Shown: positions 6,126 to 14,608, numbered from the stretch's first letter. The stretch: DNA of 21,889 nt from Citromicrobium sp. (GCA_003248395.1 QFNA01000039.1:1-21889); one strand, 5' to 3'. The notes: generated by a model not told the origin, from the sequence alone. Made by a program: numbers and translations.

Positions 6126-7838
6126 TCAGCAGGCTGCGCCTTCGGCTCCGCAGGTTTCGTCGCGTGTCGCCTTGAACTCGTCGCCATCGTTCCAGTTGGG
6201 CCAGCTCGTGCTTTCGGACAGCATGCGACCGATCCGATAAAACAGCTGCAGATCGGCCATCACGCCCGACCAGTCCCATTCGGGATCGTATTCGTCCTTC
6301 GGCCCGTGATAGCGATTGTCGCGATAATCCTGGGCGATTGTGGCTCCTGCCTCGCTACCGCCTTCGATCAGGTCTTCGCCACCGTCGAGATAAAGCATCG
6401 GAACGCCGCGCTTGGCGAAAGCGAAGTGATCCGAACGGTAGTAGTAGCCGGCCTCCGGATTGGGATTGGGGGTGGCCACGCGGCCATCGGCGCGCAATGC
6501 CGAATTCAGAAAGCTGTCGAGCTGCGACTTGCCCGGGCCGACAACGGTTACGTCCTTGCTCGGTCCGGCAATCAGGAACGCGTCCATGTTGATGCCGCCC
6601 ACCGTCCGGTCGAGCGGGAAGACCGGATTGGCCGCGTAGTAATCTGCGCCGAGCAATCCCGATTCCTCCGCCGTAACGGCCAGGAAGACCAGGCTGCGTT
6701 TGGCCGGACCGGCCGTGGCATGCGCCTCTGCGAGTGCGACGAGCGCTGCAGTGCCGGTCGCATTGTCGACGGCGCCGTTGCAGATGTCGTCGCCATCGGG
6801 CGTGCAGTGCCGGTCGCATTGTCGACGGCGCCGTTGCAGATGTCGTCGCCATCGGGCGCTGCCGTACACCTGCCCAGATGATCCCAGTGCGCGGTATGCA
6901 TCACATACTCTTCGGGTCGTTCGCTGCCCGGCAGCACGCCGATGACATTTTGCGACTCGAAGGTCCGGATGTCGCTGGAGAAGCTGGTCGAAGCCGTCAG
7001 GCCGAGCGGCACCGGCTTGAACCCTTTCCTCTTCGCCGCTGCGGACAGTGCTGAGAAATCCTCGCCGGCGGCCGCCAGTATTCGCTGGCCGACTTCGTTC
7101 TGGACCCAGCCGTTCATCACGGTCAGCGGCGGAGCGTTTTCGCCCCGCTGGGCCATAGGAGGCCGGTTCGGTGTCGTGGATAATGATGGCGCCCGACGCC
7201 CCCTGTCTGGCGGCCTCTTCGTATTTATAGGTCCAGCGACCGTAATAGGTCATCGCTTTGCCGCCGAAGTCGCCCTCCAGCGAATCCGTGCCGAAATCGG
7301 GATCGTTGATCAGGATGACGGCTGTCTTCCCTTCCATGTCGACGCCAGCATAATCGTTCCACCCCTTTTCAGGTGCGTTGATGCCGTAGCCGACAAAAAC
7401 CAGCTCACTGTCTTCCAGAGTGGTCTCGGTCTCTTCGCGGTAGGTGACGCCGACCCAGTCGGTCGAGAAGGCGAGCTCCATCGGTTCGCCCTCGCTGCCG
7501 GAGATCGTCAGCGGCGCGTAATCCCGTCCGGTGATTTCGACCAGCGGCACCTTTTGCGTCCAGCTACCATTGTTGCCGGGCTCCAGCCCGGCCGCCTCGA
7601 ATCGCTCGATCAGCAATGCGACAGTCTTTTCCTCCCCCGCACTGCCCGGCATGCGCCCTTCGAATTCGTCCGATGATAATTGCCGGGTGACGTCTTTCAT
7701 CGTCTGTTCGGAAATTTCACCGCGTGCGACTTCCGGAATATCGAGTTCTGCCGGTGTCGCGCTTCCGCCCGCGCCTTCGGGCAAGTCGCACCCTGCGAGC
7801 AGCAGCGCAGCGGCGGCCGCCATGGAAAATCGAAACAT
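6126..7838 (-). CDS. M28 family metallopeptidase lipoprotein, internally out of frame (compensating deletion and duplication)
   Basis: The open frame gives 570 residues. The start MFRFSMAAAAALLLAGC is a lipoprotein signal with lipobox LAGC (Cys17), so the product would be a lipid-anchored envelope zinc aminopeptidase. A PA-like region (ELVFVGYGINAPEKGWNDY) precedes the M28 domain. Zinc-site segments in the main frame are GAVDNATGTAALVAL, LAVTAEESGLLGADYY, GGINMDAF and YYRSDHFAFAKRGVP. However, residues about 227-345 read as unrelated Arg-rich sequence. In the other frame the same DNA encodes proper family sequence, including VMHTAHWDHLGR with the first zinc ligand. A small deletion near 7145-7165 enters the wrong frame and a 56-bp tandem duplication at 6747-6858 restores it. 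As written the enzyme would be inactive. AGGAGAGG precedes the ATG. The gene is divergent from glnE. It is either a pseudogene or a sequence error. Confidence 0.8.
   Translation of the reverse strand: MFRFSMAAAAALLLAGCDLPEGAGGSATPAELDIPEVARGEISEQTMKDVTRQLSSDEFEGRMPGSAGEEKTVALLIERFEAAGLEPGNNGSWTQKVPLVEITGRDYAPLTISGSEGEPMELAFSTDWVGVTYREETETTLEDSELVFVGYGINAPEKGWNDYAGVDMEGKTAVILINDPDFGTDSLEGDFGGKAMTYYGRWTYKYEEAARQGASGAIIIHDTEPASYGPAGRKRSAADRDERLGPERSRPANTGGRRRGFLSTVRSGEEERVQAGAARPDGFDQLLQRHPDLRVAKCHRRAAGQRTTRRVCDAYRALGSSGQVYGSARWRRHLQRRRRQCDRHCTPDGDDICNGAVDNATGTAALVALAEAHATAGPAKRSLVFLAVTAEESGLLGADYYAANPVFPLDRTVGGINMDAFLIAGPSKDVTVVGPGKSQLDSFLNSALRADGRVATPNPNPEAGYYYRSDHFAFAKRGVPMLYLDGGEDLIEGGSEAGATIAQDYRDNRYHGPKDEYDPEWDWSGVMADLQLFYRIGRMLSESTSWPNWNDGDEFKATRDETCGAEGAAC
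6747..6858. repeat. Perfect 56-bp tandem duplication inside the M28 peptidase gene
   Basis: Bases 6747-6802 are repeated exactly at 6803-6858. The unit begins TGCAGTGCCGGTCGC and ends GCCATCGGGCG. On the minus strand each copy can encode the zinc-site segment PDGDDICNGAVDNATGT, but the two copies fall in different frames because 56 is not a multiple of three. The sequence GCGCTG occurs at both outer edges (6743-6748 and 6856-6861). Confidence 0.97.
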
Positions 7839-7941
7839 AGTTTGGGACCTCTCCTGTCAATCTCGTTGCATCGCTTTTTGCAGCAGGGCCAGTCCGACGC
7901 AAGCTTGCGCGCAGCGCGAGCCGCAGGCACAGAACGCCGCA

Positions 7942-10614
7942 ATGGCAAGCGAATGGACAGATGCCCTTCAGCGGGCAAGGCGACATTCGCCTTTTCTCGC
8001 GCGTGGTCTCGATCGTCTGCCCGCCATTGCCGAGCTGCTCGGGCAAGGTGCCGGCAACGAGGCGTTGGAGCTAGCCAAGGCGGCGGGTATCGATGAGGCC
8101 GACGCCGCCACCGCCTTGCGCCGGGAAAAGCGCGCCCTCGCCACCGTACTGGCGATTGGCGATCTTGCCGGAGCTTTCGATCTGGAAAAGATCATGCGCG
8201 AGCTATCGCTCTTCGCCGACCGCGCGCTGCATGCGGCAATCTGCCAGGCGATTGAGCGCCGCGTTCCGGGGGCGGAAGCGCAAGGCATGATCGGGTTGGC
8301 ACTCGGCAAGCACGGTGCCGGTGAGCTGAACTATTCGTCAGACATCGACCCCATCCTGCTTTATGATCCGGCGCGCCTGCCGCGGCGCGAGCGCGACGAG
8401 CCCGGCGAAGCCGCGCAGCGCTACGCACGCGAGATCGTGCGGCTGCTGTCGGAAGTGACTGCGGAGGGTTATGTCTTTCGCGTCGATCTGCGGCTGCGGC
8501 CTGCATCCGAAGTCAGCCCGTTGGCCATTCCGCTCGACGGTGCGATCGGCCATTACGAAAGTTCTGCGCTGGCCTGGGAAAGGGCCGCGTTCATTCGCGC
8601 GCGCGCCTGCGCCGGGGATATCGCCGCAGGCGAGGAATTTCTCGAACATATCCGCCCCTTCGTCTGGCGGCGAAGCCTCGATTTCGGCGCGATCGACGAG
8701 ATCCGGCGGCTGACGCATCGCATTCGCGATAAGCAGACCGGACCGCGTCGCCCAGCAACAGGGTACAACGTCAAGCTGAGCCGCGGCGGAATCCGCGAGA
8801 CCGAATTTTTCGCGCAGACCCACCAGCTGATCCATGGCGGGCGCGATCCTTCACTGCGCGAACGGCGGACGCGCGCCGCGCTCGATGCGCTGGCGTCGAC
8901 GGGCCGGATCGGGGCCGACGATGCACTGCAGCTCGGCCAAAGCTACGACGGCTTGCGCCGCATCGAACATCGCTTGCAGATGGTCGCTGACCAGCAGACG
9001 CACACGCTGCCCGCGGGCGAAGCGCTCGACAATGCAGCGCGGCTCGACGGGTATGCCGATGGCGAAGCGTGGCTGGAACACATCCATACGCTAACGCGCC
9101 CCGTCGCCGCGCGTTATGACGCCTTGCTTTCGGAAGACGAGGTGTCGGTCCCCGGAGACACGCCGCATGTCACTCCGCAGGTCCCTGCCGCTTCCGCAAC
9201 CGACCCCGCGCTCGCCGAACGGATCGGTCAGTGGACCGACGGGCGTTACCAACCACTGAGGAGCGCGGCGGCGATTGCTGCGTTTGATTCGATCAAGCCG
9301 ACGCTGCTCCATTCCTTGTCGGAGTCCGCCGATACCGAACACACGACGGCGCGCTGGGAAACGATGCTGTCGCGAACAAGCAGTGCGATCAACCTCTTCC
9401 GCCTGCTGGAGGCGCGCCCCGGATTGTTTCAGTTGCTGGCAGATTGCCTGACGCTCGCCCCACCGCTCGCAGATGCGATTGCGAGACGGCCCGAGCTGCT
9501 CGACACGCTCATCGATCGCAGCGCGCTCGACCTGCCGGGCAATCGCGAGGCGCTCGAAGCGGCCATGCGCCGCAGCGAGCGGGGCGACACTTACGAGGAT
9601 CGGCTGGACCGAATCCGCATCGTCACCGGCGAGACGCGCTTCGCCCTCGGCGTGCAACTGATCGAATCGGCGCAGGACCCGCTCGATGTCGCGGCGGCGC
9701 TCTCGCGCACGGCGGAGGCCGCACTGGCGGTAGCGGCACAAGCGGCTGCACGCGAATTTGCGGAACGCCATGGCCATATCGCGGGGGGCGAAATCGTGGT
9801 TCTCGGGCTCGGCAGGCTGGGAGGCGGTGCGCTGACCCACGCGTCCGATCTCGACATCATCTACGTGTTCACTGGCGATCATGCGACTGAATCAGATGGG
9901 GCCAAGCCGCTCGGCGCGACGCTTTATTTCAACCGGCTCGCCCAGCGAATCAGCGCAGCGCTATCGGTGCCGACGGCCGAAGGCGCGCTGTACGAGGTGG
10001 ATACGCGACTGCGGCCGCAAGGCGCGCAGGGGCCGCTGGCTGTCAATCTCGACAGCTTCGCCCGCTACCAGAAGGACGACGCCTGGACCTGGGAACACAT
10101 GGCCCTGACGAGAGCGCGCGTGCTGACGGGAAGCGTTGCCGCGCGCAAACATGTCGACGCCGTGCTGCGCGATTCGCTGCAGCGCCGACGCGATCCCGAA
10201 ACGCTGCGGGCCGACGTGCTGCAGATGCGGGCCGAGATGGCGGCGCATAAGCCGGCCAAGGGACCGCTCGATGCCAAACTGCTGCGCGGCGGTCTTGTCG
10301 ACCTGGAATTCGTGGTGCATTTTTATCAGCTACGAGAAGGTGCCGGACTGGTGCCCGACCTGCGCGTGGCGCTCGACAAACTCGAGCTTGCCGACGACTT
10401 GCTGCCTGCGCATGATCTGCTGACTAGGCTGCTGGTCGGTACACGCCTGCTGGCACCTGATCTGACTGTCCCCGACGATACCGCCGCGACAATCCTCGCA
10501 CGGCTGTGCCAATGCGAGACTTTCGACGCGCTGACCGGGGAATTGCGCGATGCGCGCGCCGCAGTGGCACGGCAATGGCAGGATGCTTTCGGCGAAACCT
10601 TGGAGATTGAGTAA
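7942..10614 (+). CDS. glnE: Bifunctional glutamine synthetase adenylyltransferase / adenylyl-removing enzyme
   Basis: An 890-residue cytoplasmic enzyme that adenylylates and deadenylylates glutamine synthetase according to PII and glutamine signals. It has two nucleotidyltransferase domains. The N-terminal one (deadenylylation) carries GKHGAGELNYSSDID with the metal-binding SDID at 133-136. The C-terminal one (adenylylation) carries LGLGRLGGGALTHASDLD with SDLD at 635-638. YNVKLSRGGIRETEFFAQ and KLLRGGLVDLEFVVHF are the paired helical-domain signatures. The length is at the short end of the family, as I recall for sphingomonads. I chose the ATG at 7942 (MASEWTDAL); the frame is open upstream to 7531 but that part is antisense to the M28 gene. 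The stop TAA at 10612-10614 shares its last base with the ATG of bcp, so translation is probably coupled. Confidence 0.95.
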   Translation: MASEWTDALQRARRHSPFLARGLDRLPAIAELLGQGAGNEALELAKAAGIDEADAATALRREKRALATVLAIGDLAGAFDLEKIMRELSLFADRALHAAICQAIERRVPGAEAQGMIGLALGKHGAGELNYSSDIDPILLYDPARLPRRERDEPGEAAQRYAREIVRLLSEVTAEGYVFRVDLRLRPASEVSPLAIPLDGAIGHYESSALAWERAAFIRARACAGDIAAGEEFLEHIRPFVWRRSLDFGAIDEIRRLTHRIRDKQTGPRRPATGYNVKLSRGGIRETEFFAQTHQLIHGGRDPSLRERRTRAALDALASTGRIGADDALQLGQSYDGLRRIEHRLQMVADQQTHTLPAGEALDNAARLDGYADGEAWLEHIHTLTRPVAARYDALLSEDEVSVPGDTPHVTPQVPAASATDPALAERIGQWTDGRYQPLRSAAAIAAFDSIKPTLLHSLSESADTEHTTARWETMLSRTSSAINLFRLLEARPGLFQLLADCLTLAPPLADAIARRPELLDTLIDRSALDLPGNREALEAAMRRSERGDTYEDRLDRIRIVTGETRFALGVQLIESAQDPLDVAAALSRTAEAALAVAAQAAAREFAERHGHIAGGEIVVLGLGRLGGGALTHASDLDIIYVFTGDHATESDGAKPLGATLYFNRLAQRISAALSVPTAEGALYEVDTRLRPQGAQGPLAVNLDSFARYQKDDAWTWEHMALTRARVLTGSVAARKHVDAVLRDSLQRRRDPETLRADVLQMRAEMAAHKPAKGPLDAKLLRGGLVDLEFVVHFYQLREGAGLVPDLRVALDKLELADDLLPAHDLLTRLLVGTRLLAPDLTVPDDTAATILARLCQCETFDALTGELRDARAAVARQWQDAFGETLEIE

Positions 10615-11087
10615 TGAGCGCGACATTAGCAGTGGGAGACAGCTTTCCCGATTTCACATTGGAGACACCCGATGGCGAATCGATCAGCAAGGGTGATCTG
10701 GCCGGTCGGAAGGCCGTGTTGTTTTTCTATCCCAAGGACAACACGCCGGGTTGCACGACCGAGGCCAAGGACTTTTCTGCGCTGTTGACGGATTTCGAGA
10801 AGGCCGGGACGCGCGTGCTGGGGATCAGCAAGGATTCTTCGCAAAAGCATCGGAACTTCATCGCCAAGCACGATCTCACGGTCGATCTCGCCACCGATGC
10901 GGAAAGCGGCGGGCTTGCCGACACGCTCGGCGTCTGGGGCGAGAAGAGGAATTACGGTCGCACTTACATGGGCATGATCCGTACGACCTATCTGCTGGGC
11001 GAGGACGGTACCATTGTGCGGATCTGGCCGAAGGTCCGGGTCAAGGGCCACGCCCAGGAGGTGCTCGAGGCTGCCCGCCCGGCATGA
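10614..11087 (+). CDS. bcp: Thioredoxin-dependent thiol peroxidase (peroxiredoxin Q/Bcp)
   Basis: A 157-residue peroxiredoxin that reduces hydrogen peroxide and organic hydroperoxides in the cytoplasm. The active site FFYPKDNTPGCTTEA holds the peroxidatic cysteine C47 and Thr44. The usual resolving cysteine five residues later, as in E. coli Bcp, is replaced by Lys52, and no other cysteine exists in the protein. It must therefore work as a 1-Cys enzyme, with an external thiol completing the cycle. The remainder (VLGISKDSSQKHRNFIAKH, GRTYMGMIRTTYLLG) is typical. The gene overlaps glnE by one base (TAATG) and the next gene by four (ATGA), so the three form a tight operon. Confidence 0.95.
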   Translation: MSATLAVGDSFPDFTLETPDGESISKGDLAGRKAVLFFYPKDNTPGCTTEAKDFSALLTDFEKAGTRVLGISKDSSQKHRNFIAKHDLTVDLATDAESGGLADTLGVWGEKRNYGRTYMGMIRTTYLLGEDGTIVRIWPKVRVKGHAQEVLEAARPA

Positions 11088-11884
11088 GCAGTGCGACTCG
11101 CTCGCTCTCGCTCGCCCTGCGCAATGCTCTGCTGAGCGGAGAGCCACGTGCGAAGGTCTTCGCGGCACGAAAAATTGCGCGCGACTGGAGACTCGGGCGG
11201 CTCGATTTCACCTTCGATTACGGCATGCCCGAACGACCGAACTGGCCCGAGTGCCTGCAGTTACGTCCGCCGGCGGAGATGCCGCGGCGCGGGCGCGGCG
11301 GAACCGAGAAGGGAAGGATAGCGCTCTGGCACGGCCTGGCGCACATCGAATTCGTCGCGATCGATCTCGCGCTCGACATGGCGGGCCGCTTCGGCGAATC
11401 GATGGGCGAAAGCTTTGCTTCCGATTTCCTCGCCGTCGCCGCTGACGAGGCGATGCACTTCGCGCTGATCGAGCGGAAACTCGCCTCGCTTGGCTCGTCC
11501 TATGGCGCCTTGCCAGCACATGACGGGCTATGGGGCGCAGCCCAGGACACTGCCCATGACGTGGCTGCGCGCCTCGCGATCGTTCCGATGGTGCTCGAGG
11601 CGCGCGGGCTTGACGTGACACCGCCGATGATCACGCGTGTTCGTGCGCAAGGCGATGAAAACGGGGCGAAAATTCTGCAACGAATCCTTGACGACGAGAT
11701 CCGTCATGTCGCTGTCGGTGCCAAGCACTTCAAGCACGTCTGCGCACAACGGGACGAGAAGCCACAGAAAACGTGGCGAAATCTTGTCAAAATCTACTTT
11801 TCCGGGGAACTGAAGCCACCATTCAACGACTCAGCGCGTTCCGCTGCCGGTCTATCGCGCGACTTCTACGATGGTATTGCCTGA
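11084..11884 (+). CDS. DUF455 family ferritin-like protein
   Basis: A 266-residue protein with paired Glu/His motifs expected for a di-metal four-helix bundle: HIEFVAIDLALDM (H88, E89), DEAMHFALIERKL (E122, H125), VLEARGLDVTP (E172) and DDEIRHVAVGAKHF (E205, H208). This is the DUF455 family of the ferritin-like superfamily. The reaction is not established; an oxidative or metal-dependent role is inference from the ligands. The EARGLDVTP segment is a family signature. The ATG at 11084 overlaps the bcp stop (ATGA), so it is translated with bcp and glnE. Placement beside a peroxidase suggests, but does not show, a redox-related job. No frameshift or truncation is visible. Confidence 0.88.
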   Translation: MSSATRSLSLALRNALLSGEPRAKVFAARKIARDWRLGRLDFTFDYGMPERPNWPECLQLRPPAEMPRRGRGGTEKGRIALWHGLAHIEFVAIDLALDMAGRFGESMGESFASDFLAVAADEAMHFALIERKLASLGSSYGALPAHDGLWGAAQDTAHDVAARLAIVPMVLEARGLDVTPPMITRVRAQGDENGAKILQRILDDEIRHVAVGAKHFKHVCAQRDEKPQKTWRNLVKIYFSGELKPPFNDSARSAAGLSRDFYDGIA

Positions 11885-11906
11885 TTAACTTTTTCGCCGA
11901 TAACCC

Positions 11907-11944
11907 AAACTCACGAACTGCCGGGGGGTTCCGGCGACGAGTTT
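11907..11944. repeat. Two-part inverted repeat in the gap before the M23 gene
   Basis: The outer arms AAACTC (11907-11912) and GAGTTT (11939-11944) enclose inner arms GCCGG (11920-11924) and CCGGC (11931-11935), with an internal loop between the two stems. It has no T-run on the plus strand, so it is not a clear terminator for the glnE-bcp-DUF455 unit. It may be a regulatory stem before the peptidase gene or chance. Confidence 0.35.
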
Positions 11945-12023
11945 AAAAAGATTGGGCAGGGCCGGGACGCCTCGTTCGATCACGGGAAAAGGCGCGGGAC
12001 GGCGCCGGATGGACGGGTTTAGC

Positions 12024-12719
12024 ATGAATTTCAGGCGCACAACGCTTGCACTCACCGCGGCTGCAGCCGGTATGACCATGGCAGCAGCACCCGCCCAAGC
12101 GGAAACCAATGCCGCTGCTGCCGTTGGCGCCATCGATATGACCAAGGTTGCAGCGCCGGGCGCAGGCGAGAACGATCGCCAGTTCAGCGAACTCTTCGCA
12201 CGTTGGGAAAGCCCCAATCAGCCGGTTGCCGCCGTACTGGCGCCGGCCCGGCCCGAAGTCGCCATTCCGTCGCGCATGCCGCTGTTCGATGCCCGCCTGA
12301 CAAGTGATTATGGCATGCGCACCCACCCCGTCCTCGGTCGCCGTCTCGGTCACAAGGGCGTCGACCTTGCCGCACCGACCGGTACTCCGATCTACGCAAC
12401 CGCCGATGGCATGATCAGCCGCGCCGGTCCGTTCTCCAGCTACGGCAATTATGTCGCCATCGAGCACGGCGCCCGCATCCAGACCCGCTACGCCCACATG
12501 TCGCGGATCGCAGTCGTCGCCGGCAGCCGCGTGAAGAAGGGCGACATCATCGGCTATGTCGGTTCGACCGGCCGTTCGACCGGTCCGCACCTCCATTACG
12601 AAGTCCGTATCGACGGCACCGCAGTGAATCCGATTCCCTACATGGTTGAATCGGATGCACAGCGCGCCTTTGCACTGGCAACTGGGCGCGGCGGCCAGGG
12701 CGGCAACGACGAAGAATAA
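12024..12719 (+). CDS. M23 family metallopeptidase (LytM-type), secreted
   Basis: A 231-residue envelope protein. Residues 1-26 are a Sec signal peptide (MNFRRTTLALTAAAAGMTMA, then AAPAQA before ETN). The LytM/M23 domain spans about 92-205. The zinc and catalytic residues are visible: H110 and D114 in GHKGVDLAAP, H158 in RYAHMS, and H189 with H191 in GPHLHYEV. All ligands are present, so it should be an active peptidoglycan endopeptidase, probably cutting cross-links or acting in cell separation. There is no coiled coil or LysM domain. Two starts are possible: ATG 12009 (five more residues) and ATG 12024. I chose 12024 because it gives a cleaner signal peptide and has GGACGGG upstream. A strong terminator follows, and it is separated from the DUF455 gene by about 140 bases. 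Confidence 0.93.
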   Translation: MNFRRTTLALTAAAAGMTMAAAPAQAETNAAAAVGAIDMTKVAAPGAGENDRQFSELFARWESPNQPVAAVLAPARPEVAIPSRMPLFDARLTSDYGMRTHPVLGRRLGHKGVDLAAPTGTPIYATADGMISRAGPFSSYGNYVAIEHGARIQTRYAHMSRIAVVAGSRVKKGDIIGYVGSTGRSTGPHLHYEVRIDGTAVNPIPYMVESDAQRAFALATGRGGQGGNDEE

Positions 12720-12748
12720 TACGAAGGGAACCTTTCGGGATCGCAAGA

Positions 12749-12778
12749 GGGCGGCAGGCTGGACCTGCCGCCCTTTTT
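12749..12778 (+). terminator. Strong intrinsic terminator after the M23 peptidase gene
   Basis: GGGCGGCAGG (12749-12758) pairs perfectly with CCTGCCGCCC (12764-12773) across a 5-base loop, followed by TTTTT at 12774-12778. It begins 29 bases after the stop codon. Confidence 0.93.
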
Positions 12779-12880
12779 CGTGCGCTTTTCCCTTGCCTGA
12801 CGGACCATGCCAAGTCAGTTTCTCACTGAAACCGGATTGGCCCGTGCAAGAGGCTGCTGGTCGGAAAAGAGAGGACCGAA

Positions 12881-14446
12881 ATGCATCCCGCCATCCATGC
12901 GCGCAACCGTCCCGATCATCCCGCCATCGTCATGGCAGGCAGCGGCACGACAATCACCTATCGCGCGATGGAGGATTACGCGAACCGATTCGCGCAGCTG
13001 ATGCGCGCTCGAGGTCTGGGTCGAGGCGATCACGTCGCGGTCCTGATGGAAAATAACGCGCACTATCTTCAGATCGTATGGGGCTCGCAGCGCGCGGGAA
13101 CGATGCTCGTGCCGATCTCGACGCGGCTGACCGCACCGGAGATTTGCTACATACTCGAAGACGCCGGCGCCAAGCTGCTGATCAGCTCGCGGGTGTTCGA
13201 CGACGTGCTCGCCGATGTGCATGAGGACTGTCCGGACCTTCCGATGCTCGTCGCAGGTGGTGCAGGTGATGAGGATTACGAAACGGCGCTCGCCGCAGTA
13301 CCCGCCGAACCGATCGCCGATCCCGCACCCGGCCAGTACATGCTCTATTCGAGCGGGACGACGGGACGGCCAAAGGGCATCCGTCCGGCGCCGCCGGAAA
13401 GCGGCGACGTCGAAGCCCCGGTTCCGCTGGTTGGCCTGGCGGTCATGGGGGCGGGATGGCCGACCGATGGCAGCATGGTCTATCTCTCGCCCGCTCCGCT
13501 CTATCACGCTGCGCCGCTCGGTTGGTGCACCACTGCGCACCGACTTGGTGCGACGATTGTCGTGATGGAAAAATTCGAGCCCGAGGCGGCAGTCGCGGCG
13601 ATCGAGGCGCATGGCGTGACCGACAGCCAGTGGGTGCCGACCCATTTCGTGCGGCTGCTCAAGATGGACCCGACAATCCGCGAGAAATACGACCTGTCGT
13701 CGCATAGACGGGCCATTCATGCCGCAGCGCCCTGTCCGATTCCGGTCAAGCGCGACATGATTTCATGGTGGGGCCCGATCATCATCGAATATTACGCCGG
13801 ATCGGAAGGTATCGGCATGACGCTGATCAAGAGCGAAGACTGGCTGGACCATCCGGGAAGCGTGGGCAAGGCAATCTACGGAAAGGTGCACGTTTGCGGG
13901 CCCGACGGCAGCGAAGTGCCGGTCGGAACCGACGGCTTGCTCTATTTCGAGAATGCGCTGATCCCCACCTATCACAATGATCCGGAAAAGACCGCGGACG
14001 CGATGCACGGCGAAGGCTGGATGACGCTCGGCGATATCGGCCATCTGGATGACGACGGCTATCTCTATCTTACCGATCGCCAGAGCCACATGATCATCAG
14101 CGGCGGGGTGAACATCTACCCGCAGGAAATCGAGGACCTGCTGATCACGCACGAGCAAGTGATGGATGCCGCCGTCATCGGAGCGCCTTGCCCGGATATG
14201 GGAGAGAAGGTGGTTGCCGTGATCCAGCCGGTCGATATGGCGAGCGTCGCGGAAGACGACGGCGAAGCGCTCGAACGGGAACTGCGCGCCTTCCTCGCGC
14301 CCGAACTTTCGCGCACGAAAATGCCGCGGCAATTCGATTTCCGCCCAGAACTGCCGCGCGAGGCCAATGGCAAACTCTACAAACGCGAGCTGCGCGACGA
14401 ATTTGGCGCTGGTGCCCGATCGGAATTTGTCCGGGAGTCGGAATAA
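12881..14446 (+). CDS. Acyl-CoA synthetase (AMP-forming, ANL superfamily)
   Basis: A 521-residue adenylate-forming ligase activating a carboxylic acid to its CoA thioester through an acyl-AMP. The phosphate-binding loop YSSGTTGRPKG is at residues 156-166. Further core motifs are YYAGSEGIGM, LGDIGHLDDDGYLYLTDR, IISGGVNIYPQEIE and the C-terminal ANGKLYKREL holding the catalytic lysine. All are in one frame and the length is normal. The substrate cannot be read from sequence; the segments RPAPP, YLSPAPLYHAAPL and SQWVPTHFVRLLK place it with FadD3/FadD13-like medium-size or cyclic acyl ligases, so I give no symbol. GAGAGGA lies before the ATG at 12881. It stands alone between two terminator or promoter regions, with no beta-oxidation gene beside it. 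Confidence 0.92.
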   Translation: MHPAIHARNRPDHPAIVMAGSGTTITYRAMEDYANRFAQLMRARGLGRGDHVAVLMENNAHYLQIVWGSQRAGTMLVPISTRLTAPEICYILEDAGAKLLISSRVFDDVLADVHEDCPDLPMLVAGGAGDEDYETALAAVPAEPIADPAPGQYMLYSSGTTGRPKGIRPAPPESGDVEAPVPLVGLAVMGAGWPTDGSMVYLSPAPLYHAAPLGWCTTAHRLGATIVVMEKFEPEAAVAAIEAHGVTDSQWVPTHFVRLLKMDPTIREKYDLSSHRRAIHAAAPCPIPVKRDMISWWGPIIIEYYAGSEGIGMTLIKSEDWLDHPGSVGKAIYGKVHVCGPDGSEVPVGTDGLLYFENALIPTYHNDPEKTADAMHGEGWMTLGDIGHLDDDGYLYLTDRQSHMIISGGVNIYPQEIEDLLITHEQVMDAAVIGAPCPDMGEKVVAVIQPVDMASVAEDDGEALERELRAFLAPELSRTKMPRQFDFRPELPREANGKLYKRELRDEFGAGARSEFVRESE

Positions 14447-14519
14447 CACCCAACACAAGCCAATCCCCAGTGGCTCCGCCAAGTTCAATTAGTTTTTGCT
14501 GAGAGTGGCCAACAGTCGC

Positions 14520-14542
14520 CGCGCCAATTTTCATCTGGCGCG
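14520..14542. repeat. Perfect 7-bp inverted repeat downstream of the acyl-CoA synthetase gene
   Basis: CGCGCCA (14520-14526) pairs with TGGCGCG (14536-14542) across a 9-base A/T-rich loop. No T-run follows on either strand. It lies in the 261-base gap between the acyl-CoA synthetase and the YqiJ-like gene and could be a weak terminator or an mRNA end-protecting stem. Confidence 0.4.
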
Positions 14543-14576
14543 TCTCATGACCCGCGAATCGCTTCACAATCGAACT

Positions 14577-14608
14577 CGGTTCATCGCAAATTTCTACGGT
14601 TCATCGCA
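14577..14608 (+). repeat. 12-bp direct repeat with 20-bp period, candidate operator upstream of the YqiJ/flotillin operon
   Basis: CGGTTCATCGCA occurs at 14577-14588 and again at 14597-14608, so the copies start 20 bases apart, close to two helical turns. A possible -10-like TATGCT follows at 14613-14618. The pair lies 100-130 bases before the first gene of the operon, which fits a tandem binding site for a regulator. No regulator is identified. Confidence 0.5.

Noticed and set aside
7531..7941. In-frame upstream extension of glnE
   Set aside because: It is antisense to the M28 gene start and unlike any GlnE N-terminus; the ATG at 7942 matches the family.
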